A stretch of 64,000 nucleotides of DNA from Parvularculaceae bacterium (GTDB lineage: Bacteria; Pseudomonadota; Alphaproteobacteria; Caulobacterales; Parvularculaceae). The notes under the pieces were generated by a model. That model searched no databases. It saw only the letters and a list, made by a program, of their open reading frames with translations, and was not told where the DNA came from. Every line of letters starts with the position of its first letter. Within the stretch, counting starts at the first letter, position 1. Positions 17,439-26,814 of this stretch are shown piece by piece. The stretch is from positions 124,001 through 188,000 of the forward strand of contig JANQSJ010000011.1 of the NCBI GenBank assembly GCA_028284065.1, in the 5' to 3' direction. The position numbers and the translations under genes were made by a program.

Positions 17439-18830
17439 ATGAACGTCGTTCCTCTGCCTGAAGCGCCGGCGCCGGTCGATACGCCACGACGGGCGCCAAC
17501 ATCATCAGATGACGGCGCATTCGGCGACGAAGTGGCGGCGCAGTCGCGCGAATCAGGCGTATCGCCTTCGGCTGAAAAGAGTGCGCGGCGGCGGCCCCGG
17601 TCCGAAACCGAAGACACGGGATCCGCCGAAACCGCGTCGACGCCCGCTGGCGGGGAGCCGCAGCGCCTGGCGCAGTCCGATCCCCTAGCGAACGCAGACA
17701 TATCCCCGGCGGCGCAGTCGACGCTCGGCGATGCCGAATTCGGCGGCGAGAACGTGATCGCCAACGCCGCGAGCGCGGGTTTCTTGAATCAAAACGGCAC
17801 ATCCGAATTGGCGGAGACACGGGCCGCGACCCTCACCGCAGCGCCGGCGAACGGCCGCGACGTCGGCTCCGTCGAAGCGGCCGCCTTATCGTCCACGCCG
17901 GAAGCAGAGGCGGCGACCGCCGAGATCGCAACGCCGACGCCACAGGACGCCGATGCGTCAAATTCTCCCAACGCCGACCTGGCGACTGACGCCGTCGCCG
18001 CGACGCAAGCGGCGGCCGCCACATCGGACGCTGACATTGCGGAAGAGGTTGTCAGGGAACCGACGAAAACCGACGTTGTCCGTGAGACGGCGGTATCGGA
18101 AGGCGTCGAAGGCAAGGAACGCGCGGCCAGTCCAAATGGCGCGCCCGCGCAATTAGCACTTGAAGCGACCGCCGACGCAACGGAACAGCCGACGCACTTT
18201 GAGGTCGAAGGCGAAGACGCCAATCCTGTGCGTGGCGCCGCAACGAGCGCGCCCCAGGCGGAAAATCTGGCCGTCGAGGCCGCACCCGCAAGCGATGCGC
18301 CCGTCGTGGCGCAGCTAGACGCGGAAGGCGCCGCGACAACGGCGGCAGTCGAACCGCGCGCCGAAGCGGCCGGCGCGGAACGCGCAGCGCCTGCGCGCCA
18401 GAGCCTTCTCGCGGCGAACGCCGCCTCGCAGGTCGCCGCGGCGATATCGGTCAGTTCCACTCAGGATGAAGTCCGCATCGAACTTGATCCGCCGGAACTC
18501 GGCGCGCTGCAGATAAAGATGCACTTCTCCGAACAGGGAACGCTTTTCGCGCAGCTGTCGATCGAGAGCGACGCGACGCGCCAGCTCATGAAGGCGAATG
18601 ACGCAGAACTGCGAAACGCGCTCGCCGAAGCCGGCTTTCCGGACGCCCAGCTCGATTTCGCTGAGTCGGGCGGGCGCGAAACCGGCGACGATCTTGCTGG
18701 CGGCGCTGCCGATGGCGCAGCGCCCGGCGCGATGAATGACGAACGATTGGCGCCGCTTGCCGCCGCCGAGCGCGCAGCGGCGAACGCCTTGCGCGTTTCC
18801 GCCGATGGCGGCGTCGATATCCGCGTATAG
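17439..18830 (+). CDS. fliK: Flagellar hook-length control protein FliK
   Basis: FliK measures hook length during assembly. The first 300 or so residues are a low-complexity Ala/Glu/Thr-rich region, consistent with an extended ruler. The C-terminal hook-length domain has EVRIELDPPELGALQIKM and the following QLSIESDATRQLMKAN helix. The start at 17439 (MNVVPLPE) is preferred over the ATG at 17421 because AAAGGA lies at a proper distance before it; the protein has 463 residues. flgD follows after 21 bp. In Sinorhizobium the equivalent protein is called MotD. Confidence 0.88.
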   Translation: MNVVPLPEAPAPVDTPRRAPTSSDDGAFGDEVAAQSRESGVSPSAEKSARRRPRSETEDTGSAETASTPAGGEPQRLAQSDPLANADISPAAQSTLGDAEFGGENVIANAASAGFLNQNGTSELAETRAATLTAAPANGRDVGSVEAAALSSTPEAEAATAEIATPTPQDADASNSPNADLATDAVAATQAAAATSDADIAEEVVREPTKTDVVRETAVSEGVEGKERAASPNGAPAQLALEATADATEQPTHFEVEGEDANPVRGAATSAPQAENLAVEAAPASDAPVVAQLDAEGAATTAAVEPRAEAAGAERAAPARQSLLAANAASQVAAAISVSSTQDEVRIELDPPELGALQIKMHFSEQGTLFAQLSIESDATRQLMKANDAELRNALAEAGFPDAQLDFAESGGRETGDDLAGGAADGAAPGAMNDERLAPLAAAERAAANALRVSADGGVDIRV

Positions 18831-18851
18831 AACAGCCGAGGAGGACACGAC

Positions 18852-19535
18852 ATGGACGTCACCGCCGCCCCCGCCGCAACGCCGCCTCGCGAACAATCGG
18901 CCGCGGAGGAATCCTCCAATACCGCCGCGGCGACGCTCGCCGCCGATTTTGAGAACTTCCTGACGCTCCTGACGACGCAGTTGCAGGCGCAGGACCCCTT
19001 GAGCCCCGTGGAATCGACAGAGTTCGTTCAGCAGCTAGCGAGCTTCTCCTCCGTCGAGCAGCAAATTCAGACGAATGAGAAACTCGACGCCATCGCTTCG
19101 GCCCTCGGCCAGGGGGATCTCAATTCGGTCGCGCAATGGGTCGGACAGTCCGTTGAAACGCGTGCAGACAATGTTCGTTTCAACGGGCAGGAAATCGCGT
19201 TCTCAACCGCCGATGCGTCCTCATTCGACAGCGTCGTCGCCTCAATTCGCGATGCAAATGGCGAAACTGTAGGCCGCGTTCCGCTGGACAAGACCGAAAC
19301 GGATCATATCTGGCGCGGCGAGGACGGCGCGGGCGGGCGCGTACTGAATGGCGACTATACCATCGAGCTAGAGTATCTGCGCGGCGACAGCGTCGTGAGA
19401 ACCGAAACCGCGTCGCAAACCGGGACTGTGGAAGAAGCCCGCCTGACCGCGGACGGCTGGCGCCTGAAGCTATCATCCGGCGCCATCATCGACCCGGCTG
19501 GCATCACCGCCATATTGCCTATTGAGGACGCCTAG
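18852..19535 (+). CDS. flgD: Flagellar hook-cap protein FlgD
   Basis: FlgD caps the growing hook. The 227-residue protein has the N-terminal signature FLTLLTTQLQAQDPLSPVES followed by EFVQQLASFSSVEQQ, then the beta-rich FlgD Ig/tudor region, in which RDANGETVGRVPL and GDYTIELE can be seen. It is 21 bp after fliK. The hook gene flgE, which normally follows, is absent from this window. Confidence 0.95.
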   Translation: MDVTAAPAATPPREQSAAEESSNTAAATLAADFENFLTLLTTQLQAQDPLSPVESTEFVQQLASFSSVEQQIQTNEKLDAIASALGQGDLNSVAQWVGQSVETRADNVRFNGQEIAFSTADASSFDSVVASIRDANGETVGRVPLDKTETDHIWRGEDGAGGRVLNGDYTIELEYLRGDSVVRTETASQTGTVEEARLTADGWRLKLSSGAIIDPAGITAILPIEDA

Positions 19536-19618
19536 AAACGCATCGCGTTCAAGCGAAGAGAGGCGCCAAGCTCATCCAAGCGGATTCGCGTGGCAACCCG
19601 TCTGGCTACGGCGACAGC

Positions 19619-20278
19619 CTAGAGATCCTGCCGCATAATGTCCTGGATCAGCACGTCGTGAACAACTTCGCCCTCGACATCCTGAACGGCGTTCAGAAGG
19701 TCGACGCGCACAAGCTCCAGATTGCGCCGGTCCGTTAGGACCCCGCTGAAACGCCCCTCATTGGCTATATCCAGAAGCTCAATCATCAGCGCATCGCGCA
19801 ATTTTGGTTCGCGGACGTAGAACCGCTCCGCCGCGTCGCTGTCCATTTCCAGGTTTAGGTCGATTACGACGAGGGATTTGACGCCCTCTTCCGCGACGAT
19901 CGGGACGACGAACTGACGGCTGAATTTGAAGTAATTGCGCCCGTCATTGAGGTCGTAGGAGTCGCCTCCCTTGCCGCCATGTCCGTCGTCTTTCGGCGCC
20001 TTCTTGGCGGGCTTTCCCGCTTTTCCGTCCATGGCGCCATGACTTCCATGGCCTGCGCTTTTCTTGGCCTCGGCGTGTTTCGCATCCTTGCCGCCATGAC
20101 CGTCATCAGAATGACCGTCTTTGTGCGCATCGCCCGCTGTCTTTCCATGGCCGTCTTTTTCGCCGCCCTCCGCTTCCTCGGCGCCGCCGCCCGCAAGCAT
20201 CTGCTTGGCGAAATAGCCGCCGGCCCCGCCGCCGACGGCGCCGACCAGGATGAGGACAATCGCTATCAGTTTGGGCAT
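19619..20278 (-). CDS. fliL: FliL-type stator-associated protein with His-rich linker (copy 1)
   Basis: FliL proteins form periplasmic rings around the MotA/MotB stator. This 219-residue copy has an N-terminal membrane helix (about residues 4-28), a linker of about 75 residues rich in Gly, Lys, Asp and eight His (repeats such as DGHG and GHGGK), and a C-terminal FliL domain beginning near YFKFSRQFVVPIV and ending VHDVLIQDIMRQDL. It is the last gene of the leftward operon, 13 bp after flgH. A second fliL lies at the head of the same operon. Confidence 0.85.
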   Translation of the reverse strand: MPKLIAIVLILVGAVGGGAGGYFAKQMLAGGGAEEAEGGEKDGHGKTAGDAHKDGHSDDGHGGKDAKHAEAKKSAGHGSHGAMDGKAGKPAKKAPKDDGHGGKGGDSYDLNDGRNYFKFSRQFVVPIVAEEGVKSLVVIDLNLEMDSDAAERFYVREPKLRDALMIELLDIANEGRFSGVLTDRRNLELVRVDLLNAVQDVEGEVVHDVLIQDIMRQDL

Positions 20279-20291
20279 TCTCGCCTCCTGA

Positions 20292-21038
20292 TCAGAATGG
20301 CGAGATGATATCGAATACCTGCCGGCCGTACCGGGGCTGGTGCAGGTCCATCAGGTGTCCGCGGCCGCCATAGGCGATCCGTGCGCCGGCGATCTTGTCA
20401 TACGTAATGATGTTCTGGCGTGAGATATCCTCCGGCCGAATGACGCCTGCGACCTGAAGGTCCCGAAGCTCGTTATTCACGCGGATCTCCTGATCGCCGA
20501 CAATGACAAGATGTCCGTTCGGCAGGACCTGCTTCACTGTCGCCGCAAGGCGCAGCGTGATACGCTCCTGACGCTGAATAAGCCCATCGCCGACGCTGCG
20601 CGAGGCGGAGTCAATGTCGAGCGCGGGCGCCAGGTTGGCCCCGCCTGGCAATACGTCGGCGGCCAGTGACGGCACGCCGAAAAGCGCCGGAATGTTCAAG
20701 CTCTCTTCGCCGGTCTTGATCTGGTTTGTTCGGTTGCGGATTTCCGCATTCTCGTTGATCTCAACGAGAACCGTCAGTATGTCGCCCACGGTTCGCGCCC
20801 GGCGGTCCCCGAACAGAGATTGCGGGCCTGACCGCCAAAGGGAGCTGAGCCCGGCGGTCTCTACATAGTCTTCCGGCGGCCGCGCCGTAACGGGCATCGG
20901 CTGGAAGTCCCGCGTCACCGTGCCGCGAGGGTCGTTCGACGGCGTCATGCTCGGGCCCTTACCCACATTATCGAAGCGCGTGGAGCAGCCGGTCGCGAGG
21001 AGCAGGACGGCGCAAATTCGGAATGCGTTCAACTTCAT
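20292..21038 (-). CDS. flgH: Flagellar L-ring lipoprotein FlgH
   Basis: FlgH forms the outer-membrane L-ring. The 248-residue protein opens with a lipoprotein signal whose lipobox is LATGC, and includes the family blocks SLFGDRRARTVGDILTVLVEI and LPNGHLVIVGDQEIRVNNE, ending GRQVFDIISPF. It lies 4 bp after flgA. The P-ring gene flgI, which normally sits beside flgA and flgH, is not in this operon or in the window. Confidence 0.96.
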   Translation of the reverse strand: MKLNAFRICAVLLLATGCSTRFDNVGKGPSMTPSNDPRGTVTRDFQPMPVTARPPEDYVETAGLSSLWRSGPQSLFGDRRARTVGDILTVLVEINENAEIRNRTNQIKTGEESLNIPALFGVPSLAADVLPGGANLAPALDIDSASRSVGDGLIQRQERITLRLAATVKQVLPNGHLVIVGDQEIRVNNELRDLQVAGVIRPEDISRQNIITYDKIAGARIAYGGRGHLMDLHQPRYGRQVFDIISPF

Positions 21039-21042
21039 GGCG

Positions 21043-21549
21043 TCAGCCTCCCACTCTCACTTCGCCCGGACCGACAATTTGCGCGCTCACCGTCTGCCGG
21101 GAGCCGAGGTTCATGACGCGGACGCGTTCGCCGATGCCCCCTTCGTTGAGGGCGCGCCCTTCGGTGCGGATGATGAGCCCGCCGCGGCGATACTCCATGG
21201 CGACGACCGCATTGCGGGACACCATGATCGGCTGGCGCAACACCGACGCGAGAACGGGCCGACCTTTGTAGATGCTGCGCGTCGCCTGAAGGCCAACCAT
21301 CCCCTCCGGCGCAGGGCTGACGCCGTCGGCGCCGGCGAGGTCGTTTTCCGCAATAATGTCCCCGGCGCGGATGTTTCGCATGGCGATCGCCATGTCCGGC
21401 TTTGCGTTCAGCTTCATTTCCTGCTTTGGAGCGCCGCCAGCGATCGCGAGCGGCTGGGCCGCCTCCCCGGCCGCCGGCGATTGCGCGGCGGCGGCGCTGT
21501 TCCAAATCGCGCATGACAGGATGATGAGCAAAAGGACGCGCACGGTCAT
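21043..21549 (-). CDS. flgA: Flagellar P-ring assembly chaperone FlgA
   Basis: FlgA is a periplasmic chaperone for the P-ring protein FlgI. A signal peptide (about residues 1-22) precedes an SAF-like domain with AMRNIRAGDIIAENDLAGA and a C-terminal RVRVMNLGSRQTVSAQIVGPGEVRV. At 168 residues it is the short alphaproteobacterial form. The start overlaps the flgG stop as TAATG, so translation is coupled. Its usual partner flgI must be elsewhere. Confidence 0.92.
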   Translation of the reverse strand: MTVRVLLLIILSCAIWNSAAAAQSPAAGEAAQPLAIAGGAPKQEMKLNAKPDMAIAMRNIRAGDIIAENDLAGADGVSPAPEGMVGLQATRSIYKGRPVLASVLRQPIMVSRNAVVAMEYRRGGLIIRTEGRALNEGGIGERVRVMNLGSRQTVSAQIVGPGEVRVGG

Positions 21550-22334
21550 TACCTGATCTGGACAGAGGCGGAGAACATCTGGTCGACCGTCGAGATGACC
21601 TTTGAGTTCAACTCATAGCCCCGCTGCGCTTCGATCAGATCAGCGATCTGCGTGACAACGTCGACAGTGCTCTCTTCAAGAAAGCCCTGGCGGAACGTGC
21701 CGCGGCCGTCCTCGCCGGGGACCCCGATAAGCGGAATGCCCGACGCCGTGGTCTCGCGGTAGAGATTGCCGCCGACCGCCTGGAGGCCCTTCCGGTTGGT
21801 GAAGGTCGCGAGCGTGATCGACCCGATCAGCTGTCCCTCCGGTTCGCGTTCGAAGAATGCGAACACCTCACCGTTTTCGTTGATCGAAACCCTCAGCGCA
21901 TCCTGCGGAATGATGATGCCGTCGGTCAGTTGGTACCCTTCCGAATTGACCAGCAGCCCCTCGGCGTCACGCTTCAAGGTTCCGTCGCGCGTGTAGGCGA
22001 CTTCGCCGTTCGGCAGGTTGATCTGAATGAAGCCGCGTCCGTCGATTGCGAGATCGAGCTCGCCGCCCGACTCCCGAAACGCGCCCTGATTAAATTCCGC
22101 CGCGACCGACGCCGCGCGAACGCCAAGACCCATCTGAACGCCGGTCGGCAATACCGTTCCCGTCACAGACGATATCGTGCCCACCTGGCGCTCCTGCTGG
22201 TACAGGAGGTCGGCGAACTCCGCGCGCCGCGGCGCGAACGCCGTCGTATTCATGTTGGCGATGTTGTTGGATATCACCTCGACGCGCCTTTGCTGCGCGT
22301 CCATCCCGCTCGCCGCGATCCTTAGCGCCCGCAT
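21549..22334 (-). CDS. flgG: Flagellar distal rod protein FlgG
   Basis: FlgG (261 residues) forms the distal rod. The N-terminal block ALRIAASGMDAQQRRVEVISNNIANMNTTAF and the C-terminal QIADLIEAQRGYELNSKVISTVDQM are typical. It follows flgF by 31 bp and overlaps flgA by one base. Length is normal for the family. Confidence 0.97.
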   Translation of the reverse strand: MRALRIAASGMDAQQRRVEVISNNIANMNTTAFAPRRAEFADLLYQQERQVGTISSVTGTVLPTGVQMGLGVRAASVAAEFNQGAFRESGGELDLAIDGRGFIQINLPNGEVAYTRDGTLKRDAEGLLVNSEGYQLTDGIIIPQDALRVSINENGEVFAFFEREPEGQLIGSITLATFTNRKGLQAVGGNLYRETTASGIPLIGVPGEDGRGTFRQGFLEESTVDVVTQIADLIEAQRGYELNSKVISTVDQMFSASVQIR

Positions 22335-22365
22335 AGCGTCGACCTCCTATAAGTATGCGACGTAA

Positions 22366-23085
22366 TCATTCCGTCCGCCCCAGCGTTTCGACGAGCTTCT
22401 TCAGCCGATCCGCTTCCTTGTCGAGGAAACCTTTCGTTCCTTCATAGGCGCGCTGAACTTCGATCAGGCGGACGAATTCCCCCATTGCGTTGACATTGGA
22501 GCCCTCAAGCGTCCCTTGCGTCACATTCGGCTCAAGCACCTGCTCGTAGCCGTTCTCCGCCCGGAAGAGATTTTCGCCCTCCCGTACAAGATCGATCGGC
22601 TGCGCGGTGACGACGGCGATGCGCGCCACGGGTTGCCCATCGACGCTGATATCGCCGCCCGCCGACACCGCGATTTCGCCATCGCCCTGCGGGATCGAAA
22701 TCGCGGCGTCGCCCTCGCCCAGCACACGCCGGCCTTCCTGGTCGACGAGCTCGCTTTGTTCGTTGAGGGAGAAACCGCCTGCGCGCGTCAGTCGCGGCCC
22801 GCCCGGCGTTTCCACAAGAAAGAACCCATCGCCCGTGATCGCAAGGTCGAAGGGATCATCGGTCAGAATAAGCTCGCCTTGCGACAGATCGATGGTGCGC
22901 GCCGCGGCGCGCGTCATCGACAAACTGTCGCCTTCGTTCAGGGTGTCGACATATTCGCTGAAGATGACGCCTTCGGCGCGAAAGCCGGCGGTGTCGGCGT
23001 TTGCGATGTTATTCGTCACCGTTAGGAGCTCTTTCATCAGCCCTTTCTGACGAGAGAGCGCCGCGCTGATCATGTTATCCGCCAT
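22366..23085 (-). CDS. flgF: Flagellar proximal rod protein FlgF
   Basis: FlgF (239 residues) is a rod subunit related to FlgG. The N-terminal part has MISAALSRQKGLMKELLTVTNNIANADTAGF, the middle has DPFDLAITGDGFFLVETPGG, and the C-terminus has GEFVRLIEVQRAYEGTKGF. Its start overlaps the end of the upstream 716-residue periplasmic protein gene by 11 bp, so rod and motor genes share a transcript here. Confidence 0.96.
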   Translation of the reverse strand: MADNMISAALSRQKGLMKELLTVTNNIANADTAGFRAEGVIFSEYVDTLNEGDSLSMTRAAARTIDLSQGELILTDDPFDLAITGDGFFLVETPGGPRLTRAGGFSLNEQSELVDQEGRRVLGEGDAAISIPQGDGEIAVSAGGDISVDGQPVARIAVVTAQPIDLVREGENLFRAENGYEQVLEPNVTQGTLEGSNVNAMGEFVRLIEVQRAYEGTKGFLDKEADRLKKLVETLGRTE

Positions 23086-25225
23086 GGGCCGCCTCCTTCA
23101 GGATGCGGAGCTGCACCGCCGTCGCGGCCGCCAGCGCCTTCGCCCCGTCCGCGTCGAGCGCGCGCGCATCCACGTCGTTTTCGAAGAGAAGGTCGAGGTC
23201 CGATGCGCCGTTCCGCAGCATTGCGCGCGTCTCTTCGGGCAGGGAGGCCTCGCCGGCGAGATACGCGCGAACCGCCGCCGCCTCCGCCTCGGCCGTCGAC
23301 ATCTGACCGTCAGGCTTTTGCGACGCCGTCTCATATTCTTGAGTGCGCGAAGCGGCAGCGAACTCGTTGATCGGCTGCGCAGTGACGTCGCCGAGCCTGC
23401 TTATTCTCGCGGAGAGGTCGTTGGCCTCGGCGCCCTCCAAACCGGACAGCCGCAACGCGTACTCCGCGACATTCGGCAGTTGAAAATCAAGCGCGGCGTT
23501 GACGGCGGCCAAATGCAAGGGCGTAGACGCATCGACGCCCTCAGCGCCCAGAATGAAATCCTGAAAATCGAAATAGGCGTCGAGCGCGGCGAGCCGCGCC
23601 TCGTCTTCGCCTTTCGCCATCGCCTCCAGCAACAGCATTCGCGCCGCAAGCCCAAGTCCGCGACGCGCGCCCGGCGCTTCGCGATAGGTTCGGATAATCT
23701 GGCGGAAGGCGGCGGAGAATTCGCCCTCGCTCATCAAGGCCTCCGCCTCGATAACAGCCGCCTTTTTCTTCACCGTCGCGTCGTCGGAGATCGCTGCGAC
23801 GATCCCGGCGTCCTCGGCGAAGCCGTCATGGGGCGGTTCGCCGGATGCCGCGTATTCCTCCGCGAGTTCAAAAAGCGCGTCGGCCTGCCTTTCGGATTCT
23901 TCGCGCGCAAGGGTCTTTAGCTTGGCGCGCGCCTTGTCCTCGCGGCCCCGGTATTTGTCGAACCGCGCCGACAGAAAGTGGAACGTCGGCCCGTCGGCGC
24001 CGGCGAGCGCGGCAACGCGATTGAAATGTCCGGCCAGCGTCCAGTCGCCAGCCTCCACCGCCGCAAGGCCGAGACGCGGCGCGAACTCTCGAACGAGTTC
24101 GCCGGGCAGCTTGTCCATGCTCGAGCGCGCGGCGAACGCGAGCTCGATCGCCCGCTCCGGATCGTCTTCTGCAAGCGCCGTCGCCTGAAAAAGCCCATGG
24201 AAGCCGCGGCAGTCACCCGGCCCCATGAGGCTCACTCCTGATGCGGAGAGGTCGATTGGCCGGTCAGCGATGAGCTGCGCCACGTCGAGCATCGCCGCCT
24301 GGTCGGCGCCCGGCTGCGGGAACGCTGTCAACAAGGCGCGAGCTTCGTCGCCGAACCCTATCGCCGCATAGGTCCAGAACAGCCGCCGCACAGCCTCATG
24401 GTTAGCGGCGTCAAATTCGCCGACGAGTTCTCCCTGCAATTTGCCAATTGAGTCGAACGGGCGATCGAGATCGACGTCGCCAATAGGAAAGAACCAGTCA
24501 TCGTCACGGCAAGACGCAGCTCGGGCGGCCAGCGCACGCCGACTCTTTGGCCCCGGCGTCTTTCGTTTTTCCGCCTCCTCAGATTTCGCCCGCGCGGGCG
24601 CCGTCGATTTGTCGCGTTCATCCTTCTTGTCCGACACATCATTCCTGAACTGAACGATTCCCTCATCGGCCGCCCGCGCCAGCATAGCCAGCATCGACGC
24701 CCGCGCTTCGTCGAGGTCATCGCCGGCCGAAATTGCGCTCGCAGGCTTTGCAGGCTTCGCGGTGGGGCTTTCGTCGGATTTAGGCGCCGCAGCGACTTTT
24801 GGCTTCAGCGCGCCGCCATCCCCGATTCCCGCTGCGGCGTTCTTCGGATAGGATTCGGAGATGTCGAGAATAAGCCGTCCAGACCGTCCGTAGGCCACCT
24901 TGACGCCGCAGTCGCAGGTCAAGTCGAAATCAATTCGCGCGCCAGCCCCGGCGTCAATCCGCTGGGCCTTGATGACGCGGTGGGCGGACCTGCTGGCGTT
25001 GAAACGGTCAAGCGCAATATCGGCGCTAACGGTGGGCAACAAAACGGTCACTTTCCTGCGACCTGGCCTCAGTTCGTAGGCAGCGCCATCCACGTCCAGG
25101 ACGACGCGCGAGAACTTCTGGTGCTCCCCGCCAGCGACATTCACGACGGCTTCTTCCGCCAGCGCCGGCGCCAACGCCGGAGACAGCGCGACGCACGAGG
25201 CGGCTATGCAGGCGACGACCCGCAT
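23075..25225 (-). CDS. Large periplasmic AMIN/helical-repeat protein coupled to motA
   Basis: This 716-residue protein has a cleavable signal peptide (MRVVACIAASCVALSPALAPALA) and then an AMIN-like beta domain at about 25-120 (FSRVVLDVDG...GRLILDIS). A charged, disordered linker holding the few visible Lys-rich stretches follows at about 140-220. From about 220 to the end lies a long Ala/Leu/Glu-rich helical solenoid of TPR or Sel1 character. The start at 25225 overlaps the motA stop as TGATG; the longer ORF start at 25321 lies inside motA and is rejected. Between motA and flgF, with motE upstream, it is placed like the periplasmic motor protein MotC of Sinorhizobium. That equivalence is inference from context and architecture. 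Confidence 0.75.
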   Translation of the reverse strand: MRVVACIAASCVALSPALAPALAEEAVVNVAGGEHQKFSRVVLDVDGAAYELRPGRRKVTVLLPTVSADIALDRFNASRSAHRVIKAQRIDAGAGARIDFDLTCDCGVKVAYGRSGRLILDISESYPKNAAAGIGDGGALKPKVAAAPKSDESPTAKPAKPASAISAGDDLDEARASMLAMLARAADEGIVQFRNDVSDKKDERDKSTAPARAKSEEAEKRKTPGPKSRRALAARAASCRDDDWFFPIGDVDLDRPFDSIGKLQGELVGEFDAANHEAVRRLFWTYAAIGFGDEARALLTAFPQPGADQAAMLDVAQLIADRPIDLSASGVSLMGPGDCRGFHGLFQATALAEDDPERAIELAFAARSSMDKLPGELVREFAPRLGLAAVEAGDWTLAGHFNRVAALAGADGPTFHFLSARFDKYRGREDKARAKLKTLAREESERQADALFELAEEYAASGEPPHDGFAEDAGIVAAISDDATVKKKAAVIEAEALMSEGEFSAAFRQIIRTYREAPGARRGLGLAARMLLLEAMAKGEDEARLAALDAYFDFQDFILGAEGVDASTPLHLAAVNAALDFQLPNVAEYALRLSGLEGAEANDLSARISRLGDVTAQPINEFAAASRTQEYETASQKPDGQMSTAEAEAAAVRAYLAGEASLPEETRAMLRNGASDLDLLFENDVDARALDADGAKALAAATAVQLRILKEAAHGG

Positions 25226-26091
25226 CACGCCGGCGTTCCGATATCGCGCAGCGCCTCTTCCAATTCGGAAAAGGACGGGCGGAAATGGTGAGGCGCGTTG
25301 CGACGCGCCACTTCGGCGCAAATCGCCGGAGCGTGCTTCTGCAGGCTGGTGACCAGAGTCTCCTTGATCAGCTTGTAGAACTGCTGCTCGTCTTTGCGCA
25401 ATGCGGCGACCTTGGTGGCGAAGGGGCCTACGACGCCATATGAGAGAAACACCCCGAGGAAGGTGCCGACAAGCGCGCCGCCAATCATCTGCCCCAGGAC
25501 TTCCGGCGGCTTGTCGATCGACGCCATCGTCTTGATGACGCCAAGCACAGCCGCCACAATGCCAAGCGCGGGAAGCGCATCGGCCATTGTCTGAAGCGCA
25601 TGGGCGCCGTGCTGGCTTTCCTCGGCGAGCGCGTCGAGTTGCTTCTCGAAGAGTTCTTCGACCTGGTGCGGATTGTCGAAGTTCATCATCATGCTGCGGA
25701 TCGTATCGCAGATGAGATCGACGGATACATGATCCTTCTGGATCTTCGGGTACTTTCCGAACACGCTGGACCCTTCCGGGTTCTCGATATGCTCCTCGAT
25801 CGCGACCGGGCTCTGGCGTGCGATTACGACAAGCTCATAAAGCAGGCAGATGAGGTCGCGATAATCTTGCTTCTTCCATTTCGGGCCGGCGAACATCTGT
25901 CCGAGGTCGCCGCCGGTGTGCTTGATGGTCGCGAAATCATTGGCGACGATGAACGAGCCTATCGCCGCGCCCCCAATCATCATCATCTCATACGGCAGCG
26001 AGTGCAGAATGATGGACATCTTCCCGCCGGCCATCGTATAGCCGCCGAAGACCATCGCGAGCACCACAACTAACCCGACTATCGCGCCCAT
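25225..26091 (-). CDS. motA: Flagellar stator protein MotA
   Basis: MotA is the proton-channel ring of the stator. The 288 residues have four hydrophobic segments, near 2-22, 30-50, 170-190 and 200-225, with the conserved GIVAAVLGVIKTM and GGALVGTFLGVFLSYGVVGP. It is the longer alphaproteobacterial form. The stop overlaps the next gene's ATG. No motB lies next to it, which is unusual, so its partner must be encoded elsewhere. A CtrA-like site lies 26-40 bp upstream of its start. Confidence 0.96.
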   Translation of the reverse strand: MGAIVGLVVVLAMVFGGYTMAGGKMSIILHSLPYEMMMIGGAAIGSFIVANDFATIKHTGGDLGQMFAGPKWKKQDYRDLICLLYELVVIARQSPVAIEEHIENPEGSSVFGKYPKIQKDHVSVDLICDTIRSMMMNFDNPHQVEELFEKQLDALAEESQHGAHALQTMADALPALGIVAAVLGVIKTMASIDKPPEVLGQMIGGALVGTFLGVFLSYGVVGPFATKVAALRKDEQQFYKLIKETLVTSLQKHAPAICAEVARRNAPHHFRPSFSELEEALRDIGTPA

Positions 26092-26116
26092 TTAGCGAAG
26101 ACCATTCCTGTGAGGA

Positions 26117-26131
26117 TTAATAGAGCGTTAT
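26117..26131. promoter_or_regulatory. CtrA-like site upstream of motA
   Basis: TTAA-N7-TTAT (26117-26120 and 26128-26131) matches the CtrA consensus with one mismatch, in the 99-bp gap between motE and motA. It suggests that motA may have its own cell-cycle-controlled promoter in addition to read-through from fliL2. Evidence is sequence only. Confidence 0.35.
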
Positions 26132-26190
26132 CCTTACGCTCCGGTTTAGGCGAATGCGGTTAATATTCCGCTGCCGACCTTGTCCGCCGA

Positions 26191-26814
26191 TTAGTTTTCG
26201 ACGTTTCGACCCGCAATGATGACGCTGACGGCGTAGGCCTTTTGCGGCTCCATGCTGGCGAGCACCGCCGCGGCGTTTTCCGCGCGCATCGCCGTCAGGA
26301 AGCCAGCCGCAAAGCTCGGCTCCATAGCGTTGAAGATCGCCCCGGCCTGCGCCGGCTTCATATTGGCGTACATGTTGGCGAGCGCCCTGATGTCTTCATC
26401 GGACGCTGCGTCAACCCGCGCTGCGGTATCCGCAAGCGCAGCCTGCGCGGTCTCCAGTTCGGCGAGCTTTTCGTCGACGCGCGCCTCCACCTCGCCGAGC
26501 GCCTGTTCGCGCTCGTTAAGCTCCTCGATCCGGCGCTCAATCTCGGCCGTCCGCTGCCGGATCATCGACGCCAGCGAAACGACGTCGTCGTCAATGTCGT
26601 CGCCCACATGGTCGCCGACCCGCGGATTATAGGCTGCGCCATGCGCGTCGCTCGTTGTGCTATCGTGGGACTCGCCATGGCCGACCATGGACATCTTATC
26701 GGCGCCGGCCTCCGACGCGCTGTCGCCCCTGACGCTTTCGACCGTACCGATCGCGCGCGTGACGAAGGCGAGCGAGAACATCGTCGCGATGACGAAAAGA
26801 ACGCCGGGCTTCAT
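26191..26814 (-). CDS. motE: MotE-family flagellar motor chaperone
   Basis: This 207-residue protein has an N-terminal membrane or signal helix (about 4-22), a His/Asp/Ser-rich stretch, a long coiled coil at about 85-145, and a C-terminal MgtE-N-like helical domain (IRALANMYANMKPAQAGAIFNAM...AFAAGFLTAM type). In Sinorhizobium MotE is the chaperone of the periplasmic motor protein MotC. Here the 716-residue periplasmic protein two genes downstream is the obvious candidate client. It overlaps the DUF6468 gene by 4 bp (ATGA). Confidence 0.8.
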   Translation of the reverse strand: MKPGVLFVIATMFSLAFVTRAIGTVESVRGDSASEAGADKMSMVGHGESHDSTTSDAHGAAYNPRVGDHVGDDIDDDVVSLASMIRQRTAEIERRIEELNEREQALGEVEARVDEKLAELETAQAALADTAARVDAASDEDIRALANMYANMKPAQAGAIFNAMEPSFAAGFLTAMRAENAAAVLASMEPQKAYAVSVIIAGRNVEN

